DNA of 64,000 nt from Ilex aquifolium (GCA_951799425.1 OX637401.1:33095780-33159779); one strand, 5' to 3'; positions 1 through 11,357 are shown, numbered from the stretch's first letter. The notes: generated from the sequence alone by a model not told the origin. Numbers and translations are program-made.

Positions 1-38
1 ACAATGCCGCAAGAGTTAGCTCAATCCGAGTTCGGGAG

Positions 39-51
39 AAAAAGTTATGTC
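39..51 (+). repeat. AAAAAGTTATGTC box (copy in B at 218-230)
   Basis: A 13-bp sequence, AAAAAGTTATGTC, is identical in subunit A (39-51) and subunit B (218-230). It is followed in both by G-A-x-ATACTA, with one mismatch before and one inside. In A an allele AAACAGTTATGTC is common; in B the sequence is almost invariant. From memory, not checked, a GAAAAGTTATG-like motif occurs in other plant satellites such as the soybean centromeric CentGm repeats, and this supports the plant guess only weakly. Function is unknown. Confidence 0.7.
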
Positions 52-156
52 CGATATACTATTTCATTTTAAAGGTGGACTACTTATTACACCAAACTTG
101 CGTTACAATAGACCCCATGCTAGAGGATTTTTCATGACTTTTGATGTGAATAAAAT

Positions 157-193
157 GGTTAGGGATTCAAGAATTCTTTACAATGCCGCAAGA
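157..193 (+). repeat. A/B junction box (shared with B/A junction at 357-393)
   Basis: The strongest similarity between the two diverged subunits sits across both subunit junctions. GGTTAGGG, then TTCAAG, then ACAATGCCGCAAGA occurs at 157-193 and at 357-393. Within this box the A version has GATTCAAGAATTCTTT and the B version TTTCAAGTTCTCATT. The box recurs about 338 times in the window, twice per monomer. The most frequent change within it is GCCGCAAG to GCAGCAAG at the start of B, in the majority of monomers. Retention at both junctions is what one expects of either an ancestral monomer boundary under exchange or a constrained protein-binding site. The sequence alone does not decide. Confidence 0.8.
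169..178 (+). repeat. 10-bp palindrome AAGAATTCTT in subunit A
   Basis: This is a perfect 10-bp inverted repeat centred on an EcoRI site and present in most monomers. EcoRI digestion of this array should therefore give a ladder stepping by about 379 bp. The site is lost by GAATTC to GTATTC in units starting 38997, 52628, 57551, 60202, 61717 and 63232. The palindrome is shortened, with EcoRI kept, by CAAG to CCAG in units 14010, 19310, 22340 and 25369. Short dyads have been proposed as a feature of centromeric satellites that lack a CENP-B box; applying that here is inference. Confidence 0.75.
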
Positions 194-240
194 ATCATCT
201 TATTTAGAGACCGGAGTAAAAAGTTATGTCAGAAATACTA

Positions 241-272
241 AAGAATGGGAAATTACTTTTTTTTCCTAGTGG
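241..272 (+). repeat. B-specific extra segment with T8 tract
   Basis: The stretch between AATACTA (ending at 240) and GTGGAGGGG has no good counterpart in subunit A and accounts for the 21-bp length difference. It holds AAGAATGGGAAATTAC followed by T8 (257-264) and CCTAG. The T8 run is kept in essentially every monomer; one exception is a T9 run near 25246-25254. Homopolymeric dA:dT tracts stiffen DNA and disfavour nucleosomes, so a conserved T8 once per 379 bp could mark a linker. That role is inference. Confidence 0.7.
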
Positions 273-347
273 AGGGGAATGGCCAACTATACCAAACTTC
301 CATCACCATTTCGAACTTGTTAGAAGATGAATCACCAATTTTGATCT

Positions 348-357
348 CAATATATTG
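348..357 (+). repeat. 10-bp palindrome CAATATATTG in subunit B
   Basis: This second perfect 10-bp inverted repeat lies in subunit B, 179 bp downstream of AAGAATTCTT and 200 bp upstream of the next copy of it. The array thus carries one dyad per subunit at near-nucleosomal spacing, although the two palindromes are not at homologous positions. Variants are rare: CAACATATTG at 29124 and CATTATATTG in the c-class units starting 55278, 57929 and 63610, plus GAATATATTG at 27609 and 51838. Confidence 0.75.
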
Positions 358-1895
358 GTTAGGGTTTCAAGTTCTCATTACAATGCCGCAAGAGTTAGCT
401 CAATCCGAGTTCGGGAGAAAAAGTTATGTCCGATATACTATTTCATTTTAAAGGAGGACTACTTATTACACCAAACTTGCGTTACAATAGAGCCCATGCT
501 AGAGGATTTTTCATGACTTTTGATGTGAATAAAATGGTTAGGGATTCAAGAATTCTTTACAATGCAGCAAGAATCATCTTAATCAGAGACCGGAGTAAAA
601 AGTTATGTCAGAAATACTAAAGAATGGGAAATTACTTTTTTTTCCTAGTGGAGGGGAATGGCCAACTATACCAAACTTCCATCACCATTTCGAACTTGTT
701 AGAAGGTGAATCACCAATTTTGATCTCAATATATTGGTTAGGGTTTCAAGTTCTCATTACAATGCCGCAAGAGTTAGCTCAATCCGAGTTCGGGAGAAAC
801 AGTTATGTCCGATATACTATTTCATTTTAAAGGTGGACTACTTATTACACCAAACTTGCGTTACAATAGAGCCCATGCTAGAGGATTTTTCATGACTTTT
901 GATGTGAATAAAATGGTTAGGGATTCAAGAATTCTTTAAAATGCAGCAAGAATCATCTTAATCAGAGACCGGAGTAAAAAGTTATGTCAGAAATACTAAA
1001 GAATGGGAAATTACTTTTTTTTCCTAGTGGAGGGGAATGGCCAACTATACCAAACTTCCATCACCATTTCGAATTTGTTAGAAGGTGAATCACCAATTTT
1101 GATCTCAATATATTGGTTAGGGTTTCAAGTTCTCATTACAATGCCGCAAGAGTTAGCTCAATCCGAGTTCGGGAGAAACAGTTATGTCCGATATACTATT
1201 TCATTTTAAAGGTGGACTACTTATTACACCAAACTTGCGTTACAATAGAGCCCATGCTAGAGGATTTTTCATGACTTTTGATGTGAATAAAATGGTTAGG
1301 GATTCAAGAATTCTTTACAATGCAGCAAGAATCATCTTAATCAGAGACCGGAGTAAAAAGTTATGTCAGAAATACTAAAGAATGGGAAATTACTTTTTTT
1401 TCCTAGTGGAGGGGAATGGCCAACTATACCAAACTTCCATCACCATTTCGAACTTGTTAGAAGGTGAATCACCAATTTTGATCTCAATATATTGGTTAGG
1501 GTTTCAAGTTCGCATTTCAATGCCGCAAGAGTTAGCTCAATCCGAGTTCGGGAGAAAAAGTTATGTCCGATATACTATTTCATTTTAAAGGTGGACTACT
1601 TATTACACCAAACTTGCGTTACAATAGAGCCCATGCTAGAGGATTTTTCATGACTTTTGATGTGAATAAAATGGTTAGGGATTCAAGAATTCTTTACAAT
1701 GCCGCAAGAATCATCTTAATCAGAGACCGGAGTAAAAAGTTATGTCAGAAATACTAAAGAATGGGAAATTACTTTTTTTTCCTAGTGGAGGGGAATGGCC
1801 AACTATACCAAACTTCCATCACCATTTCGAACTTGTTAGAACATGAATCACCAATTTTGATCTCAATATATTGGTTAGGGTTTCAAGTTCTCATT

Positions 1896-4543
1896 ACAAT
1901 GCCGCAAGAGTTAGCTCAATCCGAGTTCGGGAGAAAAAGTTATGTCCGATATACTATTTCATTTTAAAGGTGGACTACTTATTACACCAAACTTGCGTTA
2001 CAATAGACCCCATGCTAGAGGATTTTTCATGACTTTTGATGTGAATAAAATGGTTAGGGATTCAAGAATTCTTTACAATGCCGCAAGAATCATCTTATTT
2101 AGAGACCGGAGTAAAAAGTTATGTCAGAAATACTAAAGAATGGGAAATTACTTTTTTTTCCTAGTGGAGGGGATGGCCAACTATACCAAACTTCCATCAC
2201 CATTTCGAACTTGTTAGAAGATGAATCACCAATTTTGATCTCAATATATTGGTTAGGGTTTCAAGTTCTCATTACAATGCCGCAAGAGTTAGCTCAATCC
2301 GAGTTCGGGAGAAAAAGTTATGTCCGATATACTATTTCATTTTAAAGGAGGACTACTTATTACACCAAACATGCGTTACAATAGAGCCCATGCTAGAGGA
2401 TTTTTCATGACTTTTGATGTGAATAAAATGGTTGGGGATTCAAGAATTCTTTACAATGCAGCAAGAATCATCTTATTTAGAGACCGGAGTAAAAAGTTAT
2501 GTCAGAAATACTAAAGAATGGAAAATTACTTTTTTTTCGTAGTGGAGGGGATGGCCAACTATACCAAACTTCCATCACCATTTCGAACTTGTTAGAAGAT
2601 GAATCACCAATTTTGATCTCAATATATTGGTTAGGGTTTCAAGTTCTCATTACAATGCCGCAAGAGTTAGCTCAATCCGAGTTCGGGAGAAACAGTTATG
2701 TCCGATATACTATTTCATTTTAAAGGTGGACTACTTATTACACCAAACTTGCGTTAAATTAGAGCCCATGCTAGAGGATTTTTCATGACTTTTGATGTGA
2801 ATAAAATGGTTAGGGATTCAAGAATTCTTTAAAATGCAGCAAGAATCATCTTAATCAGAGACCGGAGTAAAAAGTTATGTCAGAAATACTAAAGAATGGG
2901 AAATTACTTTTTTTTCCTAGTGGAGGGGAATGGCCAACTATACCAAACTTCCATCACCATTTCGAACTTGTTAGAAGGTGAATCACCATTTTTGATCTCA
3001 ATATATTGGTTAGGGTTTCAAGTTCTCATTACAATGCCGCAAGAGTTAGCTCAATCCGAGTTCGGGAGAAAAAGTTATGTCCGATATACTATTTCATTTT
3101 AAAGGAGGACTACTTATTACACCAAACTTGCGTTACAAAGAACCCATGCTAGAGGATTTTTCATGACTTTTGATGTGAATAAAATGGTTAGGGATTCAAG
3201 AATTCTTTACAATGCAGGAAGAATCATCTTAATCAGAGACCGGAGTAAAAAGTTATGTCAGAAATACTAAAGAATGGGAAATTACTTTTTTTTCCTAGTG
3301 GAGGGGAATTGGCAACTATACCAAACTTCCATCACCATTTCGAACTTGTTAGAAGATGAATCACCAATTTTTATCTCAATATATTGGTTAGGGTTTCAAG
3401 TTCTCATTTCAATGCCGCAAGAGTTAGCTCAATCCGAGTTCGGGAGAAAAAGTTATGTCCGATATACTATTTCATTTTAAAGGTGGACTACTTATTACAC
3501 CAAACTTGCGTTACAATAGAGCCCATGCTAGAGGATTTTTCATGACTTTTGATGTGAATAAAATGGTTAGGGATTCATGAATTCTTTACAATGCCGCAAG
3601 AATCATCTTAATCAGAGACCGGAGTAAAAAGTTATGTCAGAAATACTAAAGAATGGGAAATTACTTTTTTTTCCTAGTGGAGGGGAATGGCCAACTATAC
3701 CAAACTTCCATCACCATTTCGAACTTGTTAGAACATGAATCACCAATTTTGATCTCAATATATTGGTTAGGGTTTCAAGTTCTCATTACAATGCCGCAAG
3801 AGTTAGCTCAATCCGAGTTCGGGAGAAAAAGTTATGTCCGATATACTATTTCATTTTAAAGGAGGACTACTTATTACACCAAACTTGCGTTACAATAGAG
3901 CCCATGCTAGAGGATTTTTCATGACTTTTGATGTGAATAAAATGGTTAGGGATTCAAGAATTCTTTACAATGCCGCAAGAATCATCTTATTTAGAGACCG
4001 GAGTAAAAAGTTATGTCAGAAATACTAAAGAATGGGAAATTACTTTTTTTTCCTAGTGGAGGGGATGGCCAACTATACCAAACTTCCATCACCATTTCGA
4101 ACTTGTTAGAAGATGAATCACCAATTTTGATCTCAATATATTGGTTAGGGTTTCAAGTTCTCATTACAATGCCGCAAGAGTTAGCTCAATCCGAGTTCGG
4201 GAGAAAAAGTTATGTCCGATATACTATTTCATTTTAAAGGAGGACTACTTATTACACCAAACATGCGTAACAATAGAGCCCATGCTAGAGGATTTTTCAT
4301 GACTTTTGATGTGAATAAAATGGTTGGGGATTCAAGAATTCTTTACAATGCAGCAAGAATCATCTTATTTAGAGACCGGAGTAAAAAGTTATGTCAGAAA
4401 TACTAAAGAATGGGAAATTACTTTTTTTTCGTAGTGGAGGGGATGGCCAACTATACCAAACTTCCATCACCATTTCGAACTTGTTAGAAGATGAATCACC
4501 AATTTTGATCTCAATATATTGGTTAGGGTTTCAAGTTCTCATT
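1896..4543 (+). repeat. Older diverged copy of the 9-monomer repeat
   Basis: The seven units 1896 to 4543 carry the same class order and many of the same rare markers as units 5302-7950, at an offset of 3406-3407 bp. Shared markers include GGAAAATT with CGTAGTGG (2520, 5926), TTTAAAATGCAGC (2829, 6235), CACCATTTTTGATC (2990, 6396), CAATTTTTATC in a w-class unit, and GATTCATGAATTC (3574, 6982). They differ by private changes such as a 1-bp deletion near 3138 and CGTAACAAT at 4267. This fits an earlier round of duplication than the near-identical copies that follow. Confidence 0.7.
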
Positions 4544-7500
4544 ACAATGCCGCAAGAGTTAGCTCAATCCGAGTTCGGGAGAAACAGTTATGTCCGATAT
4601 ACTATTTCATTTTAAAGGTGGACTACTTATTACACCAAACTTGCGTTAAATTAGAGCCCATGCTAGAGGATTTTTCATGACTTTTGATGTGAATAAAATG
4701 GTTAGGGATTCAAGAATTCTTTACAATGCAGCAAGAATCATCTTAATCAGAGACCGGAGTAAAAAGTTATGTCAGAAATACTAAAGAATGGGAAATTACT
4801 TTTTTTTCCTAGTGGAGGGGAATGGCCAACTATACCAAACTTCCATCACCATTTCGAACTTGTTAGAAGGTGAATCACCAATTTTGATCTCAATATATTG
4901 GTTAGGGTTTCAAGTTCTCATTACAATGCCGCAAGAGTTAGCTCAATCCGAGTTCGGGAGAAAAAGTTATGTCCGATATACTATTTCATTTTAAAGGAGG
5001 ACTACTTATTACACCAAACTTGCGTTACAATAGAGCCCATGCTAGAGGATTTTTCATGACTTTTGATGTGAATAAAATGGTTAGGGATTCAAGAATTCTT
5101 TACAATGCAGCAAGAATCATCTTAATCAGAGACCGGAGTAAAAAGTTATGTCAGAAATACTAAAGAATGGGAAATTACTTTTTTTTCCTAGTGGAGGGGA
5201 ATGGCCAACTATACCAATCTTCCATCACCATTTCGAACTTGTTAGAAGATGAATCACCAATTTTGATCTCAATATATTGGTTAGGGTTTCAAGTTCTCAT
5301 TACAATGCCGCAAGAGTTAGCTCAATCCGAGTTCGGGAGAAAAAGTTATGTCCGATATACTATTTCATTTTAAAGGTGGACTACTTATTACACCAAACTT
5401 GCGTTACAATAGAGCCCATGCTAGAGGATTTTTCATGACTTTTGATGTGAATAAAATGGTTAGGGATTCAAGAATTCTTTACAATGCCGCAAGAATCATC
5501 TTATTTAGAGACCGGAGTAAAAAGTTATGTCAGAAATACTAAAGAATGGGAAATTACTTTTTTTTCCTAGTGGAGGGGATGGCCAACTATACCAAAATTC
5601 CATCACCATTTCGATCTTGTTAGAAGATGAATCACCAATTTTGATCTCAATATATTGGTTAGGGTTTCAAGTTCTCATTACAATGCCGCAAGAGTTAGCT
5701 CAATCCGAGTTCGGGAGAAAAAGTTATGTCCGATATACTATTTCATTTTAAAGGAGCACTACTTATTACACCAAACATGCGTTACAATAGAGCCCATGCT
5801 AGAGGATTTTTCATGACTTTTGATGTGAATAAAATGGTTGGGGATTCAAGAATTCTTTACAATGCAGCAAGAATCATCTTATTTAGAGACCGGAGTAAAA
5901 AGTTATGTCAGAAATACTAAAGAATGGAAAATTACTTTTTTTTCGTAGTGGAGGGGATGGCCAACTATACCAAACTTCCATCACCATTTCGAACTTGTTA
6001 GAAGATGAATCACCAATTTTGATCTCAATATATTGGTTAGGGTTTCAAGTTCTCATTACAATGCCGCAAGAGTTAGCTCAATCCGAGTTCGGGAGAAACA
6101 GTTATGTCCGATATACTATTTCATTTTAAAGGTGGACTACTTATTACACCAAACTTGCGTTAAATTAGAGCCCATGCTAGAGGATTTTTCATGACTTTTG
6201 ATGTGAATAAAATGGTTAGGGATTCAAGAATTCTTTAAAATGCAGCAAGAATCATCTTAATCAGAGACCGGAGTAAAAAGTTATGTCAGAAATACTAAAG
6301 AATGGGAAATTACTTTTTTTTCCTAGTGGAGGGGAATGGCCAACTATACCAAACTTCCATCACCATTTCGAACTTGTTAGAAGGTGAATCACCATTTTTG
6401 ATCTCAATATATTGGTTAGGGTTTCAAGTTCTCATTACAATGCCGCAAGAGTTAGCTCAATCCGAGTTCGGGAGAAAAAGTTATGTCCGATATACTATTT
6501 CATTTTAAAGGGGGACCACTTATTACACCAAACTTGCGTTACAATAAAGCCCATGCTAGAGGATTTTTCATGACTTTTGATGTGAATAAAATGGTTAGGG
6601 ATTCAAGAATTCTTTACAATGCAGCAAGAATCATCTTAATCAGAGACCGGAGTAAAAAATTATGTCAGAAATACTAAAGAATGGGAAATTACTTTTTTTT
6701 CCTACTGGAGGGGAATTGGCAACTATACCAAACTTCCATCACCATTTCGAACTTGTTAGAAGATGAATCACCAATTTTTATCTCAATATATTGGTTAGGG
6801 TTTCAAGTTCTCATTTCAATGCCGCAAGAGTTAGCTCAATCCGAGTTCGGGAGAAAAAGTTATGTCCGATATACTATTTCATTTTAAAGGTGGACTACTT
6901 ATTACACCAAACTTGCGTTACAATAGAGCCCATGCTAGAGGATTTTTCATGACTTTTGATGTGAATAAAATGGTTAGGGATTCATGAATTCTTTACAATG
7001 CCGCAAGAATCATCTTAATCAGAGACCGGAGTAAAAAGTTATGTCAGAAATACAAAAGAATGAGAAATTACTTTTTTTTCCTAGTGGAGGGGAATGGCCA
7101 ACTATACCAAACTTCCATCACCATTTCGAACTTGTTAGAACATGAATCACCAATTTTGATCTCAATATATTGGTTAGGGTTTCAAGTTCTCATTACAATG
7201 CCGCAAGAGTTAGCTCAATCCGAGTTCGGGAGAAAAAGTTATGTCCGATATACTATTTCATTTTAAAGGAGGACTACTTATTACACCAAACTTGCGTTAC
7301 TATAGAGCCCATGCTAGAGGATTTTTTATGACTTTTGATGTGAATAAAATGGTTAGGGATTCAAGAATTCTTTACAATGCCGCAAGAATCATCTTATTTA
7401 GAGACCGGAGTAAAAAGTTATGTCAGAAATACTAAAGAATGGGAAATTACTTTTTTTTCCTAGTGGAGGGGATGGCCAACTATACCAAACTTCCATCACC

Positions 7501-10500
7501 ATTTCGAACTTGTTAGAAGATGAATCTCCAATTTTGATCTCAATATATTGGTTAGGGTTTCAAGTTCTCATTACAATGCCGCAAGAGTTAGCTCAATCCG
7601 AGTTCGGGAGAAAAAGTTATGTCCGATATACTATTTCATTTTAAAGGAGGACTACTTATTACACCAAACATGCGTTACAATAGAGCCCATGCTAGAGGAT
7701 TTTTCATGACTTTTGATGTGAATAAAATGGTTGGGGATTCAAGAATTCTTTACAATGCAGCAAGAATCATCTTATTTAGAGACCGGAGTAAAAAGTTATG
7801 TCAGAAATACTAAAGAATGGGAAATTACTTTTTTTTCGTAGTGGAGGGGATGGCCAACTATACCAAACTTCCATCACCATTTCGAACTTGTTAGAAGATG
7901 AATCACCAATTTTGATCTCAATATATTGGTTAGGGTTTCAAGTTCTCATTACAATGCCGCAAGAGTTAGCTCAATCCGAGTTCGGGAGAAACAGTTATGT
8001 CCGATATACTATTTCATTTTAAAGGTGGACTACTTATTACACCAAACTTGCGTTAAATTAGAGCCCATGCTAGAGGATTTTTCATGACTTTTGATGTGAA
8101 TAAAATGGTTAGGGATTCAAGAATTCTTTACAATGCAGCAAGAATCATCTTAATCAGAGACCGGAGTAAAAAGTTATGTCAGAAATACTAAAGAATGGGA
8201 AATTACTTTTTTTTCCTAGTGGAGGGGAATGGCCAACTATACCAAACTTCCATCACCATTTCGAACTTGTTAGAAGGTGAATCACCAATTTTGATCTCAA
8301 TATATTGGTTAGGGTTTCAAGTTCTCATTACAATGCCGCAAGAGTTAGCTCAATCCGAGTTCGGGAGAAAAAGTTATGTCCGATATACTATTTCATTTTA
8401 AAGGAGGACTACTTATTACACCAAACTTGCGTTACAATAGAGCCCATGCTAGAGGATTTTTCATGACTTTTGATGTGAATAAAATGGTTAGGGATTCAAG
8501 AATTCTTTACAATGCAGCAAGAATCATCTTAATCAGAGACCGGAGTAAAAAGTTATGTCAGAAATACTAAAGAATGGGAAATTACTTTTTTTTCCTAGTG
8601 GAGGGGAATGGCCAACTATACCAATCTTCCATCACCATTTCGAACTTGTTAGAAGATGAATCACCAATTTTGATCTCAATATATTGGTTAGGGTTTCAAG
8701 TTCTCATTACAATGCCGCAAGAGTTAGCTCAATCCGAGTTCGGGAGAAAAAGTTATGTCCGATATACTATTTCATTTTAAAGGTGGACTACTTATTACAC
8801 CAAACTTGCGTTACAATAGAGCCCATGCTAGAGGATTTTTCATGACTTTTGATGTGAATAAAATGGTTAGGGATTCAAGAATTCTTTACAATGCCGCAAG
8901 AATCATCTTATTTAGAGACCGGAGTAAAAAGTTATGTCAGAAATACTAAAGAATGGGAAATTACTTTTTTTTCCTAGTGGAGGGGATGGCCAACTATACC
9001 AAAATTCCATCACCATTTCGATCTTGTTAGAAGATGAATCACCAATTTTGATCTCAATATATTGGTTAGGGTTTCAAGTTCTCATTACAATGCCGCAAGA
9101 GTTAGCTCAATCCGAGTTCGGGAGAAAAAGTTATGTCCGATATACTATTTCATTTTAAAGGAGCACTACTTATTACACCAAACATGCGTTACAATAGAGC
9201 CCATGCTAGAGGATTTTTCATGACTTTTGATGTGAATAAAATGGTTGGGGATTCAAGAATTCTTTACAATGCAGCAAGAATCATCTTATTTAGAGACCGG
9301 AGTAAAAAGTTATGTCAGAAATACTAAAGAATGGAAAATTACTTTTTTTTCGTAGTGGAGGGGATGGCCAACTATACCAAACTTCCATCACCATTTCGAA
9401 CTTGTTAGAAGATGAATCACCAATTTTGATCTCAATATATTGGTTAGGGTTTCAAGTTCTCATTACAATGCCGCAAGAGTTAGCTCAATCCGAGTTCGGG
9501 AGAAACAGTTATGTCCGATATACTATTTCATTTTAAAGGTGGACTACTTATTACACCAAACTTGCGTTAAATTAGAGCCCATGCTAGAGGATTTTTCATG
9601 ACTTTTGATGTGAATAAAATGGTTAGGGATTCAAGAATTCTTTAAAATGCAGCAAGAATCATCTTAATCAGAGACCGGAGTAAAAAGTTATGTCAGAAAT
9701 ACTAAAGAATGGGAAATTACTTTTTTTTCCTAGTGGAGGGGAATGGCCAACTATACCAAACTTCCATCACCATTTCGAACTTGTTAGAAGGTGAATCACC
9801 ATTTTTGATCTCAATATATTGGTTAGGGTTTCAAGTTCTCATTACAATGCCGCAAGAGTTAGCTCAATCCGAGTTCGGGAGAAAAAGTTATGTCCGATAT
9901 ACTATTTCATTTTAAAGGGGGACCACTTATTACACCAAACTTGCGTTACAATAAAGCCCATGCTAGAGGATTTTTCATGACTTTTGATGTGAATAAAATG
10001 GTTAGGGATTCAAGAATTCTTTACAATGCAGCAAGAATCATCTTAATCAGAGACCGGAGTAAAAAATTATGTCAGAAATACTAAAGAATGGGAAATTACT
10101 TTTTTTTCCTACTGGAGGGGAATTGGCAACTATACCAAACTTCCATCACCATTTCGAACTTGTTAGAAGATGAATCACCAATTTTTATCTCAATATATTG
10201 GTTAGGGTTTCAAGTTCTCATTTCAATGCCGCAAGAGTTAGCTCAATCCGAGTTCGGGAGAAAAAGTTATGTCCGATATACTATTTCATTTTAAAGGTGG
10301 ACTACTTATTACACCAAACTTGCGTTACAATAGAGCCCATGCTAGAGGATTTTTCATGACTTTTGATGTGAATAAAATGGTTAGGGATTCATGAATTCTT
10401 TACAATGCCGCAAGAATCATCTTAATCAGAGACCGGAGTAAAAAGTTATGTCAGAAATACAAAAGAATGAGAAATTACTTTTTTTTCCTAGTGGAGGGGA

Positions 10501-11357
10501 ATGGCCAACTATACCAAACTTCCATCACCATTTCGAACTTGTTAGAACATGAATCACCAATTTTGATCTCAATATATTGGTTAGGGTTTCAAGTTCTCAT
10601 TACAATGCCGCAAGAGTTAGCTCAATCCGAGTTCGGGAGAAAAAGTTATGTCCGATATACTATTTCATTTTAAAGGAGGACTACTTATTACACCAAACTT
10701 GCGTTACTATAGAGCCCATGCTAGAGGATTTTTTATGACTTTTGATGTGAATAAAATGGTTAGGGATTCAAGAATTCTTTACAATGCCGCAAGAATCATC
10801 TTATTTAGAGACCGGAGTAAAAAGTTATGTCAGAAATACTAAAGAATGGGAAATTACTTTTTTTTCCTAGTGGAGGGGATGGCCAACTATACCAAACTTC
10901 CATCACCATTTCGAACTTGTTAGAAGATGAATCTCCAATTTTGATCTCAATATATTGGTTAGGGTTTCAAGTTCTCATTACAATGCCGCAAGAGTTAGCT
11001 CAATCCGAGTTCGGGAGAAAAAGTTATGTCCGATATACTATTTCATTTTAAAGGAGGACTACTTATTACACCAAACATGCGTTACAATAGAGCCCATGCT
11101 AGAGGATTTTTCATGACTTTTGATGTGAATAAAATGGTTGGGGATTCAAGAATTCTTTACAATGCAGCAAGAATCATCTTATTTAGAGACCGGAGTAAAA
11201 AGTTATGTCAGAAATACTAAAGAATGGGAAATTACTTTTTTTTCGTAGTGGAGGGGATGGCCAACTATACCAAACTTCCATCACCATTTCGAACTTGTTA
11301 GAAGATGAATCACCAATTTTGATCTCAATATATTGGTTAGGGTTTCAAGTTCTCATT
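4544..11357 (+). repeat. 9-monomer higher-order repeat, two near-identical copies (3407 bp)
   Basis: Copy one is 4544-7950 and copy two is 7951-11357; the match runs on into the next unit to about 11.9 kb. Shared rare markers sit exactly 3407 bp apart: CCAAAATTCC with TTCGATCTTG (5593 and 9000), GGAGCACTAC (5753 and 9160), GGGGGACCAC (6510 and 9917), CTACTGGAGG (6702 and 10109), TACAAAAGAATGAG (7053 and 10460), TTACTATAG (7297 and 10704) and TTTTTTATGAC (7322 and 10729). I found no difference between the copies in the parts I compared closely; one change, CCCATACTAG at 11472, lies in the trailing partial copy. The left limit is just right of 4268, where the older copy differs. Confidence 0.85.

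Larger units (their letters stand above)
1..179 (+). repeat. Subunit A of the dimeric monomer (179 bp)
   Basis: This is the first half of the unit, running from ACAATGCCGCAAGAG to the base before the second ACAATGCCGC at 180. It is homologous to subunit B: the shared boxes come in the same order, offset by 179 bp for the first two and 200 bp for the last two. Its own hallmarks are AATCCGAGTTCGGGAGAAA near 23-41, CCATGCTAGAGGATTTTTC near 115-133 and the palindrome AAGAATTCTT at 169-178. Variable sites include GGTGGAC/GGAGGAC near 75-80, CTTGCG/CATGCG near 97-102, ACAATAG/AAATTAG near 105-111, and GAGCCC/GACCCC/GATCCC. Its size is close to one nucleosome repeat, which suggests an ancestral monomer of about 180-190 bp. 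Confidence 0.9.
1..379 (+). repeat. Representative satellite monomer (unit 1)
   Basis: This unit serves as the coordinate reference for all others; I place position 1 at ACAATGCCGCAAGAGTTAGC. G+C is 135 of 379 bases by hand count (about 36%). Landmarks: AAAAAGTTATGTC at 39-51 and again at 218-230; ACCAAACTT at 91-99 and 291-299; GGTTAGGG at 157-164 and 357-364; an EcoRI site (GAATTC) at 171-176; a T8 run at 257-264; TGGCCA at 280-285; CAATATATTG at 348-357. The commonest length variant, 378 bp, reads GGGGATGG instead of GGGGAATGG near positions 275-282. The start point is arbitrary, because a tandem array has no natural first base; this one matches the window's first base. Confidence 0.95.
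180..379 (+). repeat. Subunit B of the dimeric monomer (200 bp)
   Basis: This is the second half of the unit. It begins with the same ACAATGCCGCAAGA box as subunit A and ends with GGTTAGGG then TTTCAAGTTCTCATT. It is 21 bp longer than A. Because box 2 sits at offset 179 and box 3 at offset 200, the extra length must lie between AAAAAGTTATGTC and ACCAAACTT, in the stretch with the T8 run. Subunit B carries most of the class-diagnostic sites: CCTAG/CGTAG/CATAG after the T run, GGGGAATGG/GGGGATGG/GGGGAATTGG, CAAACTT/CAACCTT/CAATCTT, and AGAAGATG/AGAAGGTG/AGAACATG/AGAAGAAG/AGAAGCTG. It is more variable between monomer classes than A. Confidence 0.9.

Noticed and set aside
17..28. TAGCTCAATCCG resembles a Pol III A box, and T8 resembles a Pol III terminator
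   Set aside because: No B box at a suitable distance: the nearest candidates are GAGTTCGGG, about 10 bp away, and TTTCGAACTTG, about 290 bp away and a poor match. No cloverleaf could be drawn, so there is no tRNA, 5S or SINE call.
157..178. Heat-shock element in GGATTCAAGAATTC
   Set aside because: TTCAAGAA gives two inverted GAA units, but the third unit is not correctly spaced (GAATTC lacks the 2-bp gap). There is no basis for regulation.
1..379. CENP-B box (TTCG....A..CGGG) in the monomer
   Set aside because: TTCG occurs at GTTCGGGAG and TTTCGAACT, but neither has the A and CGGG at the required spacing on either strand.
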